Below are positions 41,691-50,485 of a stretch of 64,000 nucleotides of DNA, piece after piece (the first letter of the stretch is position 1; each line of letters opens with the position of its first letter). This stretch comes from Pelagibacterales bacterium SAG-MED28 (GTDB lineage: Bacteria; Pseudomonadota; Alphaproteobacteria; Pelagibacterales; Pelagibacteraceae): positions 1-64,000 of the forward strand of contig JACWDY010000002.1 in NCBI GenBank assembly GCA_014653835.1, given 5' to 3'. The notes below the pieces were generated by a model, which was given only the letters and a program-made list of their open reading frames with translations, was not told the DNA's origin and did not search any database. Position numbers and translations under genes: made by a program.

Positions 41691-42378
41691 ATTTTGATTT
41701 TCTGCTATCTTCTAAAAATCCTTTTACGGTATCAAGTGTCATAGACTTGAAACTTTTTCCGAAGGAGCTTATTTGATTAATTACTTTTGGAGGCATTGTA
41801 ATAATATTACATTTTAATTGTTTTGCTTGGATATAATTATAAGCCTCTCTAGTGCTTGCCCAAAGTATTTCAATATTTTTGTTTTTTTTTGTCAGGGTTA
41901 AACTTTTTTTAAATATCGGCAAAGGATCTTTACCTTTATCAGACATTCTACCTGCAAAAATAGAAATTATTGCTTTTGTTTTTTTATTTAATTTTTTGTA
42001 AATTTTTTTTGTTTGTTCAAATGTGTAAACGGCAGTAATATTTAATTTTATTCCTTTGTCACTTAATTCCTTTATAACCGGACCTGTAAAAGTTCCTTTT
42101 GAATTTACGACCGGGATTTTAACAAAAACATTTTTTCCCCAAGAATTAATTTTATATGCCTGAATGAGCATTTCTTTATGATTATCTGCAAATACTTCAA
42201 ATGAAATTGGTTTTTTTTTACAAATTTTCAAAATTTTTAATGAATAATCTTTATATTTTTTTGCCCCAGCTAATCTCATTAGGCTTGGATTAGTGGTGAA
42301 TCCATTAACTATAGTTTTATTATTATAAAATTTGATTGTTTTAAAATCAGCTATATCGCAAAAAATTTTTGTTTTCAT
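41680..42378 (-). CDS. Transaldolase / fructose-6-phosphate aldolase-like
   Basis: 'KIFCDIADFKTIK..VNGFTTNPSLM', 'VFVKIPVVNSKG', 'GIKLNITAVYTFEQ', 'ISIFAGRMSDKGKDP'. Confidence 0.9.
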   Translation of the reverse strand: MKTKIFCDIADFKTIKFYNNKTIVNGFTTNPSLMRLAGAKKYKDYSLKILKICKKKPISFEVFADNHKEMLIQAYKINSWGKNVFVKIPVVNSKGTFTGPVIKELSDKGIKLNITAVYTFEQTKKIYKKLNKKTKAIISIFAGRMSDKGKDPLPIFKKSLTLTKKNKNIEILWASTREAYNYIQAKQLKCNIITMPPKVINQISSFGKSFKSMTLDTVKGFLEDSRKSKFKI

Positions 42379-43781
42379 TAATCTAAATTCTTAACAATGT
42401 CTTCTGTCATTTTTTTAGCATCTGCAAACAACATTAATGTGTTATCTTTATAGAATAATTCATTGTCTATTCCAGCATATCCAGGCGATAAACTTCTTTT
42501 AACAAATAAAACCGATTTACATTTTTCCACATCTAGTACAGGCATACCAAATATTGGACTTTTTGGATCCGTTTTTGCTACAGGATTGGTTACATCGTTT
42601 GCCCCGATTACAAAGGCAACATCCGAATTCGCAAAATCATTATTTATATCCTCTAATTCAAAAACTTCATCGTAAGGAACATTTGCCTCGGCTAACAAAA
42701 CATTCATGTGCCCTGGCATTCTTCCAGCAACTGGATGTATGGCATATGTTACTTTAATATCATTTTTTTTTAATTTATCTACCATCTCTCTAAGAGCGTG
42801 TTGAGCTTGAGCAACAGCCATGCCATAGCCCGGAACTATAATTACGGATGATGCATTTTTCATTAAAAAAGCTGCGTCTTCCGCATTGCCGTTTTTAACG
42901 GGTTTTTGATCTTTCTTTTCTTTTAAATCATCAATAGAATTATCCGCTCCGAAACCACCGAGTATTACACTTACAAAAGACCTGTTCATGGCCTTACACA
43001 TTATGTATGAAAGTATTGCTCCAGATGATCCAACAAGTGCGCCGGTTATAATCAAAGCAGTATTTTCTAATGTGAATCCTATTCCGGCTGCGGCCCAACC
43101 AGAGTAAGAATTTAACATTGAAATCACTACAGGCATATCTGCTCCACCTATTGGTATGATTAATAAAACACCAACAAAAAAAGAAATTATTACTACAGTC
43201 CAAAAAAAATTTTCTGACTGAGTTTTGCAAAGGAAGAAAATTAAGACAAAAATAGCTATACCGAGAACTAGGTTCAAAACGTGCTGACCACTGAATGTAA
43301 TTGGAGAACCAGACATTATGCCTCTTAACTTCAAAAAAGCTATTATAGAACCAGAGAAAGTTATTGCTCCTACTGCAACACCAATAGACATTTCGATTAG
43401 ACTTGCTAGTTTAATATTGCCAGCAATCCCTAAATTAAAAGCTTCAGGGTTTAAAAAAGCTGCAATTGCCACAAAAACAGCAGCTAAACCAACTAAACTA
43501 TGAAAACCAGCTACTAGTTCTGGCATCGCAGTCATTGGAATTTTAAAAGCGATGAAAGCACCGATTGCTCCACCAATAACTAAAAAAATGATTACATAAA
43601 CTATAGATGTAGAAAAATTACCAACTGATAAGAATGTTACAATAATTGCGATTACCATTCCTGCAATTCCAAAGTAATTGCCTTGTCTAGATGTCTCTGG
43701 CGATGACAAGCCTCTTAGAGCAAGAATAAATAGTATTCCCGACACTAAATAAAAAATTGCTGACAGATTTGCAGATATCAT
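42378..43781 (-). CDS. pntB: NAD(P) transhydrogenase subunit beta
   Basis: 'VIIVPGYGMAVAQAQHALREMVDKLKKNDIKVTYAIHPVAGRMPGHMNVLLAEANVPYDEVFELEDIN'. Confidence 0.97.
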   Translation of the reverse strand: MISANLSAIFYLVSGILFILALRGLSSPETSRQGNYFGIAGMVIAIIVTFLSVGNFSTSIVYVIIFLVIGGAIGAFIAFKIPMTAMPELVAGFHSLVGLAAVFVAIAAFLNPEAFNLGIAGNIKLASLIEMSIGVAVGAITFSGSIIAFLKLRGIMSGSPITFSGQHVLNLVLGIAIFVLIFFLCKTQSENFFWTVVIISFFVGVLLIIPIGGADMPVVISMLNSYSGWAAAGIGFTLENTALIITGALVGSSGAILSYIMCKAMNRSFVSVILGGFGADNSIDDLKEKKDQKPVKNGNAEDAAFLMKNASSVIIVPGYGMAVAQAQHALREMVDKLKKNDIKVTYAIHPVAGRMPGHMNVLLAEANVPYDEVFELEDINNDFANSDVAFVIGANDVTNPVAKTDPKSPIFGMPVLDVEKCKSVLFVKRSLSPGYAGIDNELFYKDNTLMLFADAKKMTEDIVKNLD

Positions 43782-44089
43782 TTCTTTTTATCTTTCTTTT
43801 TTTTATACATTTGAAGCATTCTTTGAGTTACCAGAAATCCACCAAAGATGTTTATGGCTGCTAAAATAATAGCAATAAATCCAAAAATACTTGACGTGCT
43901 AAAAATACTTTCTGAAGATCCAGCTAATGCCGCAATAATAGCTCCAACAATAATTACTGATGAAATCGCGTTTGTAACAGACATTAGAGGAGTGTGTAGA
44001 GATGGCGTAACGCTCCATACTACGTAGTACCCAATAAAAATTGATAAAATAAATATACTTAATCTAAATATAAAAGGATCTATTTCCAT
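43778..44089 (-). CDS. NAD(P) transhydrogenase subunit alpha part 2
   Basis: 'FIGYYVVWSVTPSLHTPLMSVTNAISSVIIVGAI'; between pntB and pntA-1. Confidence 0.95.
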   Translation of the reverse strand: MEIDPFIFRLSIFILSIFIGYYVVWSVTPSLHTPLMSVTNAISSVIIVGAIIAALAGSSESIFSTSSIFGFIAIILAAINIFGGFLVTQRMLQMYKKKKDKKK

Positions 44090-44091
44090 AA

Positions 44092-45186
44092 TTAAACTTT
44101 TTGTATTAATGATTTTTCTATTATTTCATCCTCTAAATTAATATTAAAATCTTTTCTCTCTTTACTATACAAATTACGTATGAAGCTAAATAAGTTTTTA
44201 GCATACAAGTTAGAAGCTGTGAGCGGTAAGCTATTCATTAAGTTTTTAACACCTATTATCTTTATTCCATCGATTGTATTAATTTTCCCTGCTTCTGAAA
44301 ATGCAGAATTTCCTCCTTGCTCTGCAGCCAAATCATAAACAATAGATCCAGGTTTCATTAATTTTACTAAATCCTCAGTTAAAATTCTAGGTGCAGGTTT
44401 ACCAGGTATTAATGCAGTACATATGACTATATCATTTTTTTTTAATGCTTCCTTCATCATCTCAGCTTGTTTTTTCTTATAATCATCGGAAGCTTCTTTC
44501 GCATAACCGCCAGCGGTTTCCATATTTTCAGATTGCTCAACAGTTAAAAATTTTCCTCCTAAACTCTCTACTTGTTCTTTTGATGCAGCTCTCACATCTG
44601 TTGCAGAAACAATAGCACCTAATCGTTTTGCGGTTGCAATAGCTTGTAAGCCTGCTACGCCCGCACCGATTACTAAGACTTTGGCAGCTGGTACAGTTCC
44701 TGCAGCTGTCATCATCATTGGCACAGCTTTTTCAAATTCAGCAACACAGTCCACTACTGCTCTATATCCTGCTAAATTTGATTGAGAAGATAACACATCC
44801 ATAGATTGAGCTCTTGTTATACGAGGTAATAACTCAAGTGAAAAATTTTTTATATTTTTATCAATAATTTTTCCAATTAAATTTTTATTTTTTGACGGAT
44901 TAAGCATTCCAATTAAAATTGTATTTTCTTTTAGACTATTAATTTCATTTTCAGTTGGACAGTTAACCTTTATAATTGCATTGCTCAAGTTTGTTACTTC
45001 ATCTATTGAATTTTTAATTTCTACTCCAATTTTTTTAAATTCATTATCACCAATACCTAGATGAATTGCATAGTTTTTTTCTATACAAACTTTTAATCCT
45101 AGACCTATAATATTTTTTGCAGTTTCTGGAGTAAGTGAAACTCTTTTTTCTAATGTTAAATCTTCTTTAATTGAACCGACTATCAT
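44092..45186 (-). CDS. pntA: NAD(P) transhydrogenase subunit alpha part 1
   Basis: 'KEDLTLEKRVSLTPETAKNIIGLG', 'VLVIGAGVAGLQAIATAKRLGAIVSATDVRAASKEQVESLGGKF'. Confidence 0.97.
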   Translation of the reverse strand: MIVGSIKEDLTLEKRVSLTPETAKNIIGLGLKVCIEKNYAIHLGIGDNEFKKIGVEIKNSIDEVTNLSNAIIKVNCPTENEINSLKENTILIGMLNPSKNKNLIGKIIDKNIKNFSLELLPRITRAQSMDVLSSQSNLAGYRAVVDCVAEFEKAVPMMMTAAGTVPAAKVLVIGAGVAGLQAIATAKRLGAIVSATDVRAASKEQVESLGGKFLTVEQSENMETAGGYAKEASDDYKKKQAEMMKEALKKNDIVICTALIPGKPAPRILTEDLVKLMKPGSIVYDLAAEQGGNSAFSEAGKINTIDGIKIIGVKNLMNSLPLTASNLYAKNLFSFIRNLYSKERKDFNINLEDEIIEKSLIQKV

Positions 45187-45205
45187 TTTATAAATCTATT
45201 AAATT

Positions 45206-45316
45206 TTAGAGCAATGTAAGAGCTAAAATCACTAGTATAACGATAACTGCTAGAGTTCCCCATAGAACTAACTTTGTAAAACCATTATAAGTTTTTTTGA
45301 AATCTTCTTCGCTCAT
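45206..45316 (-). CDS. aa3-type cytochrome c oxidase subunit IV-like small membrane protein
   Basis: Manual translation: MSEEDFKKTYNGFTKLVLWGTLAVIVILVILALTLL-stop. 'TYNGFTK..W' + single TM matches the alphaproteobacterial aa3 subunit IV pattern. Not in ORF track because of length. Confidence 0.72.
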   Translation of the reverse strand: MSEEDFKKTYNGFTKLVLWGTLAVIVILVILALTLL

Positions 45317-45318
45317 AT

Positions 45319-45444
45319 CTAACCTTGACGAGCTTTGAATTTTGGGTTTTTTTTGTTAATGACGTAAATTTTTCCCTTACGCTTGACTAACTTCGAGTTC
45401 AAATCTCTTTTTTTTAATGATTTTAATGAGCTAGCTATTTTCAT
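45319..45444 (-). CDS. rpmJ: 50S ribosomal protein bL36 (cysteine-free paralog type)
   Basis: [41 protein letters not shown]; internal start at 45444 chosen because the track ORF extends into the 5S rRNA. Confidence 0.93.
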   Translation of the reverse strand: MKIASSLKSLKKRDLNSKLVKRKGKIYVINKKNPKFKARQG

Positions 45445-45453
45445 AATATTTAA

Positions 45454-45570
45454 GCCTGGCAACGTCCTACTCTTCCATATCTTAAGACAAAGTACCATCG
45501 GCGCTGAAGGACTTAACTTCCGAGTTCGGAATGGGATCGGGTGTGGCCCCTTCGCAATAATTACCAGGCG
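45454..45570 (-). rRNA. rrf: 5S ribosomal RNA (not linked to 16S/23S in this window)
   Basis: Minus strand GCCTGGTAATTATTGCGAAGGGGCCACACCCGATCCCATTCCGAACTCGGAAGTTAAGTCCTTCAGCGCCGATGGTACTTTGTCTTAAGATATGGAAGAGTAGGACGTTGCCAGGC, with canonical 5S motifs and closing helix. Confidence 0.97.
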
Positions 45571-45633
45571 CAATCTTATATTATTTTTAAAAAGTTATGT
45601 AAACAGTTGAAAAGTAGCTAATTTAAAGGTTTA

Positions 45634-45708
45634 TGGTGGGCGTGATAAGAATTGAACTTATGACCTCTACGATGTCAACGTAGCGTTCTACCACTGAACT
45701 ACACGCCC
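45634..45708 (-). tRNA. tRNA-Val (anticodon GAC)
   Basis: Minus strand GGGCGTGTAGTTCAGTGGTAGAACGCTACGTTGACATCGTAGAGGTCATAAGTTCAATTCTTATCACGCCCACCA; anticodon arm CTACG-TTGACAT-CGTAG. Confidence 0.96.
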
Positions 45709-46394
45709 TAAATCTTTGTTGCCAGTAAATCTTTTTTTAATTTATCCAAATCTCTCTTGGTATCTACACATTGCCAAAAACCATTGTGTTTAAATGCACA
45801 AAGTTGTTTTTTTTTACAAGCCCTTTCCATTGGTTCTTTCTCTAGAAAAGTACTATCCTTTTCAATCAAATTCAAAAATTTAGGCTCAATTACAAAGAAA
45901 CCACCGTTAATCCAACCTTCATCGAGTTTTGATTTTTCTTTAAAATAAGTAACGATATCCCCCTTCATTTTGATGGCTCCAAATCTTGCTGGTGGTCTTA
46001 CTGCGGTCATAGTAAACAATTTTTTTTTCTTCTTGTGGAATTTTACTAGATTTTTTATATTCACATTAGAAACTCCATCACCATAAGTCATTAAAAAAGT
46101 TTCACCAGAAATTAATTTTTTTAATCTCTTTAGCCTACCGCCAGTCATTGTATTTAAACCGGTATCAATTAGATTGATATTCCATCCAAAAGTATTGTTT
46201 TTAAAATAATCTTTTACTATTTTTCCTTTGTAGCCTAGAGCAACAATAAATTCTTTAAATCCATACTTGGCATAATTTTTCATGACATAAAATATCAATG
46301 GTTTTCCTCTAATTTGAACCATAGGCTTTGGTATTGACTTAGTGTATTCAGATAATCTAGTGCCAAAACCTCCGGCTAAAATTACAACTTTCAT
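45708..46394 (-). CDS. rfbF: Glucose-1-phosphate cytidylyltransferase
   Basis: 'MKVVILAGGFGTRLSEYTKSIPKPMVQIRGKPLIFYVMKNYAKYGFKEFIVALGYKG', 'MTYGDGVSNVNI'; start moved to internal ATG 46394. Confidence 0.94.
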   Translation of the reverse strand: MKVVILAGGFGTRLSEYTKSIPKPMVQIRGKPLIFYVMKNYAKYGFKEFIVALGYKGKIVKDYFKNNTFGWNINLIDTGLNTMTGGRLKRLKKLISGETFLMTYGDGVSNVNIKNLVKFHKKKKKLFTMTAVRPPARFGAIKMKGDIVTYFKEKSKLDEGWINGGFFVIEPKFLNLIEKDSTFLEKEPMERACKKKQLCAFKHNGFWQCVDTKRDLDKLKKDLLATKI

Positions 46395-47475
46395 AATCTT
46401 TCCTTTAAAAGTTTTTCGTAATAACATATTTGTTCATATGAATATTCTCTTATCTTTTTAGGGTTCGTATAATACTTCTTGTACCATTTAGTTGATATTT
46501 CTATTGTTTCATTGAAATTTAAAATACTTTTCCATTTTAATTTTATTCTAGCCTTTGAACAATTTAATTTTAATAAATTGGACTCATGCTGTTTAGTATT
46601 AATTTTTTTTATATGCCATGAAACATTTTTCCAGTGTTCCCTCATCTTTTTTACAAGTTTTAAAACATTATACGTTTTATTATTTGCTGGCCCAAAATTA
46701 AAAACTTCACCATGTAAATTAGAGTTATTTCTTAGCTTTGCAGCAAATAATAGATATCCCCCTAAAGCTTCAAATACATGTTGCCAAGGTCTTGTAGAAC
46801 GAGGGTTTCTTATAATAACTTTCTTTTTTTTTGACCAAGATTTCACACAATCAGGAACTAATCTGTCCGGAGACCAATCTCCACCTCCAATTACATTTCC
46901 CGCTCTTGCTACGCCAATTGAAACTTTGTTTTTTTTATTATTAAAATAAGAATTTATATATGATTGAATAATTAATTCTGCTCCTGCTTTAGAAGCGCTG
47001 TATGGATCATGACCACCAAGAATATCATTTTCCTTATAACCTCTTTTAATTTCCATATTTTTATAACTTTTATCACTAGTTATTAGTATAACAATGCATT
47101 TTTTTTTTTTCACAAACCTAAGCGACTCAAGAATATTTAATGTGCCAATAGAATTAGTTGTAATTGTCTCAATAGGATTATTATAGGATTTCTTCACTAG
47201 TGATTGTGCTGCTAGATGAAATACAAAATCAGGATTAAGCGTTTTAAATAACTTGCTAACTTTTTTAAATTTCTAATATCTAATTTTTTGTGTAAAATTT
47301 GCTTCTTTAATCCAAGAGCCTCAAAATTTGATGGTTTAGTTATATAGTCTGATGAAACACCAACTACTTTTGCTCCTAATTTTTTTAACCAGAATGTAAG
47401 CCATGATCCTTTAAAACCTGTGTGTCCGGTTACTATGATAGTTTTGTTTTTAAATGTTTTTTTCAAATTTTTCAT
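46391..47475 (-). pseudogene. rfbG: CDP-glucose 4,6-dehydratase, frameshifted in this sequence
   Basis: ORFs 47212..47475 (MKNLKKTFKNKTIIVTGHTGFKGSWLTFWLKKLGAKVVGVS..) and 46391..47197 form one RfbG; the frames join at about 47232-47240, where one extra base would give ..KRLNPDFVFHLAAQSLVKKSYNNPIETI.. Confidence 0.85.
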
Positions 47476-48380
47476 TTTATTTTTTTCTTATAATGATTAA
47501 TTGTATATTTTAAACCTCTTAACAATCCAATTTTTGGCTTCCAACCAACAAGTTTATAAACTTTCTTAATATCAGGATACGAAATCAAAGATTCATCTTT
47601 TCTAATAGGAATTTTGCCTTTATCTAATTCACCAGAATTTATAATTTTTTTAATATTTTGTATAACGTTAATAACTTTAATTGGTCGCCCGAAACCTAGG
47701 TTAATTATTTGTTTTTTAACTTTTTTGGATTTTAAAAGTAACATTATTCCTCTGATTACATCATCAATGTATAGAAAATCTCTTAATTGAGTGCCAGCGG
47801 AACAAGGAAATTTTTGATTTAGTAAACAAGATTTAATAACAAAAGGTATCAATCTATCAAATTTTTGGTGAGGACCATAAACCTGATATAACCTTATAAT
47901 TATAAAATTAAATTTAAATTTTTTTTGGTTATTCAATAAAAATTTGGTTGATAAAAACTTTGCCTTTGAATAATTAGATTTTAATTTTTTCTGGTTAATA
48001 TTCATACTTTCATTATGGGGGGGCTTATTTTGCTCATATTCAAGGCTGCTTCCTATTTGCAAAAACTTTTCTATATTTAAATTTTTAACGACATCTAATA
48101 TATTCTTTAAACCTACAAAATGTGTAAAATATGTTTTTTTGCGACTTGAATGATCAATATTTCCTCCTAGATTAATTATGTAGTCATAATTTGATTTAAT
48201 TTTTTTCTTTAGATCTTTAATTTTTGAAATGTCTGCAAGAATATATTTTACCTTTTTAATTTTTATATTTGGCTTTTTTCTGGAGAGTACTGTTACTTGC
48301 CATTTTTTTTTTAAACAATGCAAAGATAAATTAGTTCCTATAAAACCTGTTCCGCCAATTATCAGAATTTTTTTTTTCAT
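47472..48380 (-). CDS. NAD-dependent epimerase/dehydratase (SDR), probable nucleotide-sugar reductase/epimerase
   Basis: 'ILIIGGTGFIGTNLSLHCLKK', 'YSKAKFLSTK', 'IIRLYQVYGPHQKFDRLIPFVI', 'RDFLYIDDVIRGI'. Confidence 0.9.
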   Translation of the reverse strand: MKKKILIIGGTGFIGTNLSLHCLKKKWQVTVLSRKKPNIKIKKVKYILADISKIKDLKKKIKSNYDYIINLGGNIDHSSRKKTYFTHFVGLKNILDVVKNLNIEKFLQIGSSLEYEQNKPPHNESMNINQKKLKSNYSKAKFLSTKFLLNNQKKFKFNFIIIRLYQVYGPHQKFDRLIPFVIKSCLLNQKFPCSAGTQLRDFLYIDDVIRGIMLLLKSKKVKKQIINLGFGRPIKVINVIQNIKKIINSGELDKGKIPIRKDESLISYPDIKKVYKLVGWKPKIGLLRGLKYTINHYKKKIK

Positions 48381-48381
48381 A

Positions 48382-49722
48382 TCACCTATTAAAGAAAGAA
48401 TTGATACTTTTTGGTTTTTTACTTAAATTTAATAAACTTCCTTTTTTTTTAAGTTTGTAAGAAAAAATATTATTACTTATTCTTTTGGAATGAATACTTT
48501 TCCAAATTTTGTCAGAGTACAAATCAAACAAAGGATCTTCGGTAACTTGTATAATAGAATAACCTCTTTCTAAAGCTTCAACAATTGCTCCAGTTGAACC
48601 TATAAAAATTGAAAGATTCTCATTATTAAATTTTTTTTTAGTATTCAAACTTTTAATACTTTTAATCTCTTTTATTAATTGAATATTTACCTTAGTTGTG
48701 TTGGCAGCAGGGTGATTTTTTATTTTAAAACTCTTTATGTCTATTGATAATTTATCTCTTAATAATTTAAGTGATGTTGAAATATTTTCAGGTGATTTAA
48801 CAAATATCGGTAAAAATATTATATTTGAAAAAATTTTTTTTTTTAGTGTAAATCGATTTGAAGGCATAAAAATAGTTTCATTTTTCTTCCAGCCTAAAGT
48901 TCTAAAATAGTCTATTTGATCTTTTCCATTAACGATTATCTTAGATGGAGAGTATTTTTTCTTTACATAATTAGATGGGAACGGAACGGGAGGGGCGTGT
49001 ATGTAGCCTGTCAGTTTTATCTTTTTTTTATAAGTTCTTAAATATTTTATTAAGTAGTTTTGGAATGGCTGTCCCTCATAAGGGATTAAAACATTTTTCA
49101 AGTCTAATCTAATATTTTTTTTAAAAACGTTTATAAGCGTTTCTGCTAAATAACGATGTTTACTTATCATAAAATTAAAATAAGTAATATCTTTGAAGAA
49201 ATATTTAAAATTATTTTTTAAAACTTCGATAATTTTAAAAAGTGAAATTTTTTTTTTTATATCTGTTTGAAATAAAAATATATTCTTATCAATTTTATTA
49301 GGAAGAACTTGATCCATAAAAATTACAAACCATAGTGTATTTTTTGTATCTCTTGAGTTAACATTAAAATATCTATCATGAAAAGATCCATTTTTTTTAA
49401 AATTATTTTTAAAAGCCCAGGTAATAATTATTTTTTGGTAAATAAATTTTTTATCAAAGATTAATTTATATTTAGTTAAATAGCTGATGGATAATAAGTT
49501 TTTTATTACGATATATAATCTTTGAAAAATAGACACTTTTTTAGAAGCTAAGAAATTTGAATATATAAAACCAAATGTTTCGCCAGTTCTAGTTATATAA
49601 ATTGGCGAATCGAATGTGTCTTTAAATTTTATTTTTTTAAAATATGTATGAGTTTTTTTAATTTTTTCTAATACTCTGAACTGCTTTAACTTTAAATTGT
49701 CTAAGTTATTCTCATCATTCAT
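48382..49722 (-). CDS. Putative surface-carbohydrate glycosyltransferase (GT-B-like), function uncertain
   Basis: C-terminal 'NENLSIFIGSTGAIVEALERGYSIIQVTEDPLFDLYS' resembles capsule/CDP-glycerol-type transferase C-termini; locus context. Confidence 0.55.
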   Translation of the reverse strand: MNDENNLDNLKLKQFRVLEKIKKTHTYFKKIKFKDTFDSPIYITRTGETFGFIYSNFLASKKVSIFQRLYIVIKNLLSISYLTKYKLIFDKKFIYQKIIITWAFKNNFKKNGSFHDRYFNVNSRDTKNTLWFVIFMDQVLPNKIDKNIFLFQTDIKKKISLFKIIEVLKNNFKYFFKDITYFNFMISKHRYLAETLINVFKKNIRLDLKNVLIPYEGQPFQNYLIKYLRTYKKKIKLTGYIHAPPVPFPSNYVKKKYSPSKIIVNGKDQIDYFRTLGWKKNETIFMPSNRFTLKKKIFSNIIFLPIFVKSPENISTSLKLLRDKLSIDIKSFKIKNHPAANTTKVNIQLIKEIKSIKSLNTKKKFNNENLSIFIGSTGAIVEALERGYSIIQVTEDPLFDLYSDKIWKSIHSKRISNNIFSYKLKKKGSLLNLSKKPKSINSFFNR

Positions 49723-49732
49723 AATTTAATAA

Positions 49733-50458
49733 TTATTTTTTTCTTGGAGATAAATATTTTTCAACTTCAATTAAATTTTTAGGAATATCTACAGAAATTG
49801 AGCGCGAGACTTTTATAAGTTTTATTTTTGTACCTAGATCTATAAATCTTAACAATTCTATATCCTCTATACGTTCTAAGTTTGATTTTTTGTGTTTAGA
49901 AAATTTTTGTAGTTGTTTTTTAGAAAATGCGTAGATACATACTTGTTTTTTAAAATTATTGTGATTTGATTTTTTTTTTCCAGGAATAACAGATCGTGAA
50001 AAATATATTAAGTCACCGTTCTGGGCAGTAACTGCTTTAATAATATTTTTATCCTTTATTTTGGAATAATCTGTTTCATCGGCATAACCGCAAATAACGT
50101 GATTAAAATATTTTTTTTTTGCTTTGATGATTTTTTTAATATCATTGGGTTGGATTAGAGGCTCATCACCCTGAACATTAATAAAAAATTTTGACTTCAT
50201 TTTTCTAGCAGCAAATGCAATTCTATCTGTTCCTGTCTTAATGTTTTTAGGGCTCATAATTGAATTAAAGTTATTTTCACTTGCTTTTTTTTGAATTTTT
50301 TTACTATCAGTAACTATAAATATTTTACTTTTTTTAACTGCTTTTGCGCATTGTTCTGCTACTCTTATTATCATCTCTTTTCCATGAATTTTCTTGAGTG
50401 GCTTACCTTTAAATCTCGATGAATTGAAACGCGCTGGTATTAAAATTGAAAAATTCAT
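49733..50458 (-). CDS. kdsB: 3-deoxy-manno-octulosonate cytidylyltransferase-like
   Basis: 'ILIPARFNSSRFKGKPLKKIHGKEMIIRVAEQC', 'GTDRIAFAARKMKSKFFINVQGDEPLIQP', 'YGFSKKQL'-like 'YAFSKKQLQKF'. Confidence 0.9.
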   Translation of the reverse strand: MNFSILIPARFNSSRFKGKPLKKIHGKEMIIRVAEQCAKAVKKSKIFIVTDSKKIQKKASENNFNSIMSPKNIKTGTDRIAFAARKMKSKFFINVQGDEPLIQPNDIKKIIKAKKKYFNHVICGYADETDYSKIKDKNIIKAVTAQNGDLIYFSRSVIPGKKKSNHNNFKKQVCIYAFSKKQLQKFSKHKKSNLERIEDIELLRFIDLGTKIKLIKVSRSISVDIPKNLIEVEKYLSPRKK

Positions 50459-50485
50459 TTATAGATAACTCTTATTAATAATATT

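Noticed and set aside
42554-43230. Several small ORFs overlapping pntB in other frames
   Set aside because: Shadow ORFs within a well-supported PntB gene.
43778-45186. Split pntA (two alpha ORFs) as a frameshift
   Set aside because: Separate alpha-1 and alpha-2 subunits are the normal alphaproteobacterial arrangement.
45383-45610. 75 aa plus-strand ORF across the 5S rRNA
   Set aside because: Overlaps the 5S rRNA and rpmJ on the opposite strand; no independent support.
46479-46949. 156 aa plus-strand ORF inside rfbG
   Set aside because: Antisense shadow of the RfbG coding sequence; F-rich translation mirrors K-rich sense protein.
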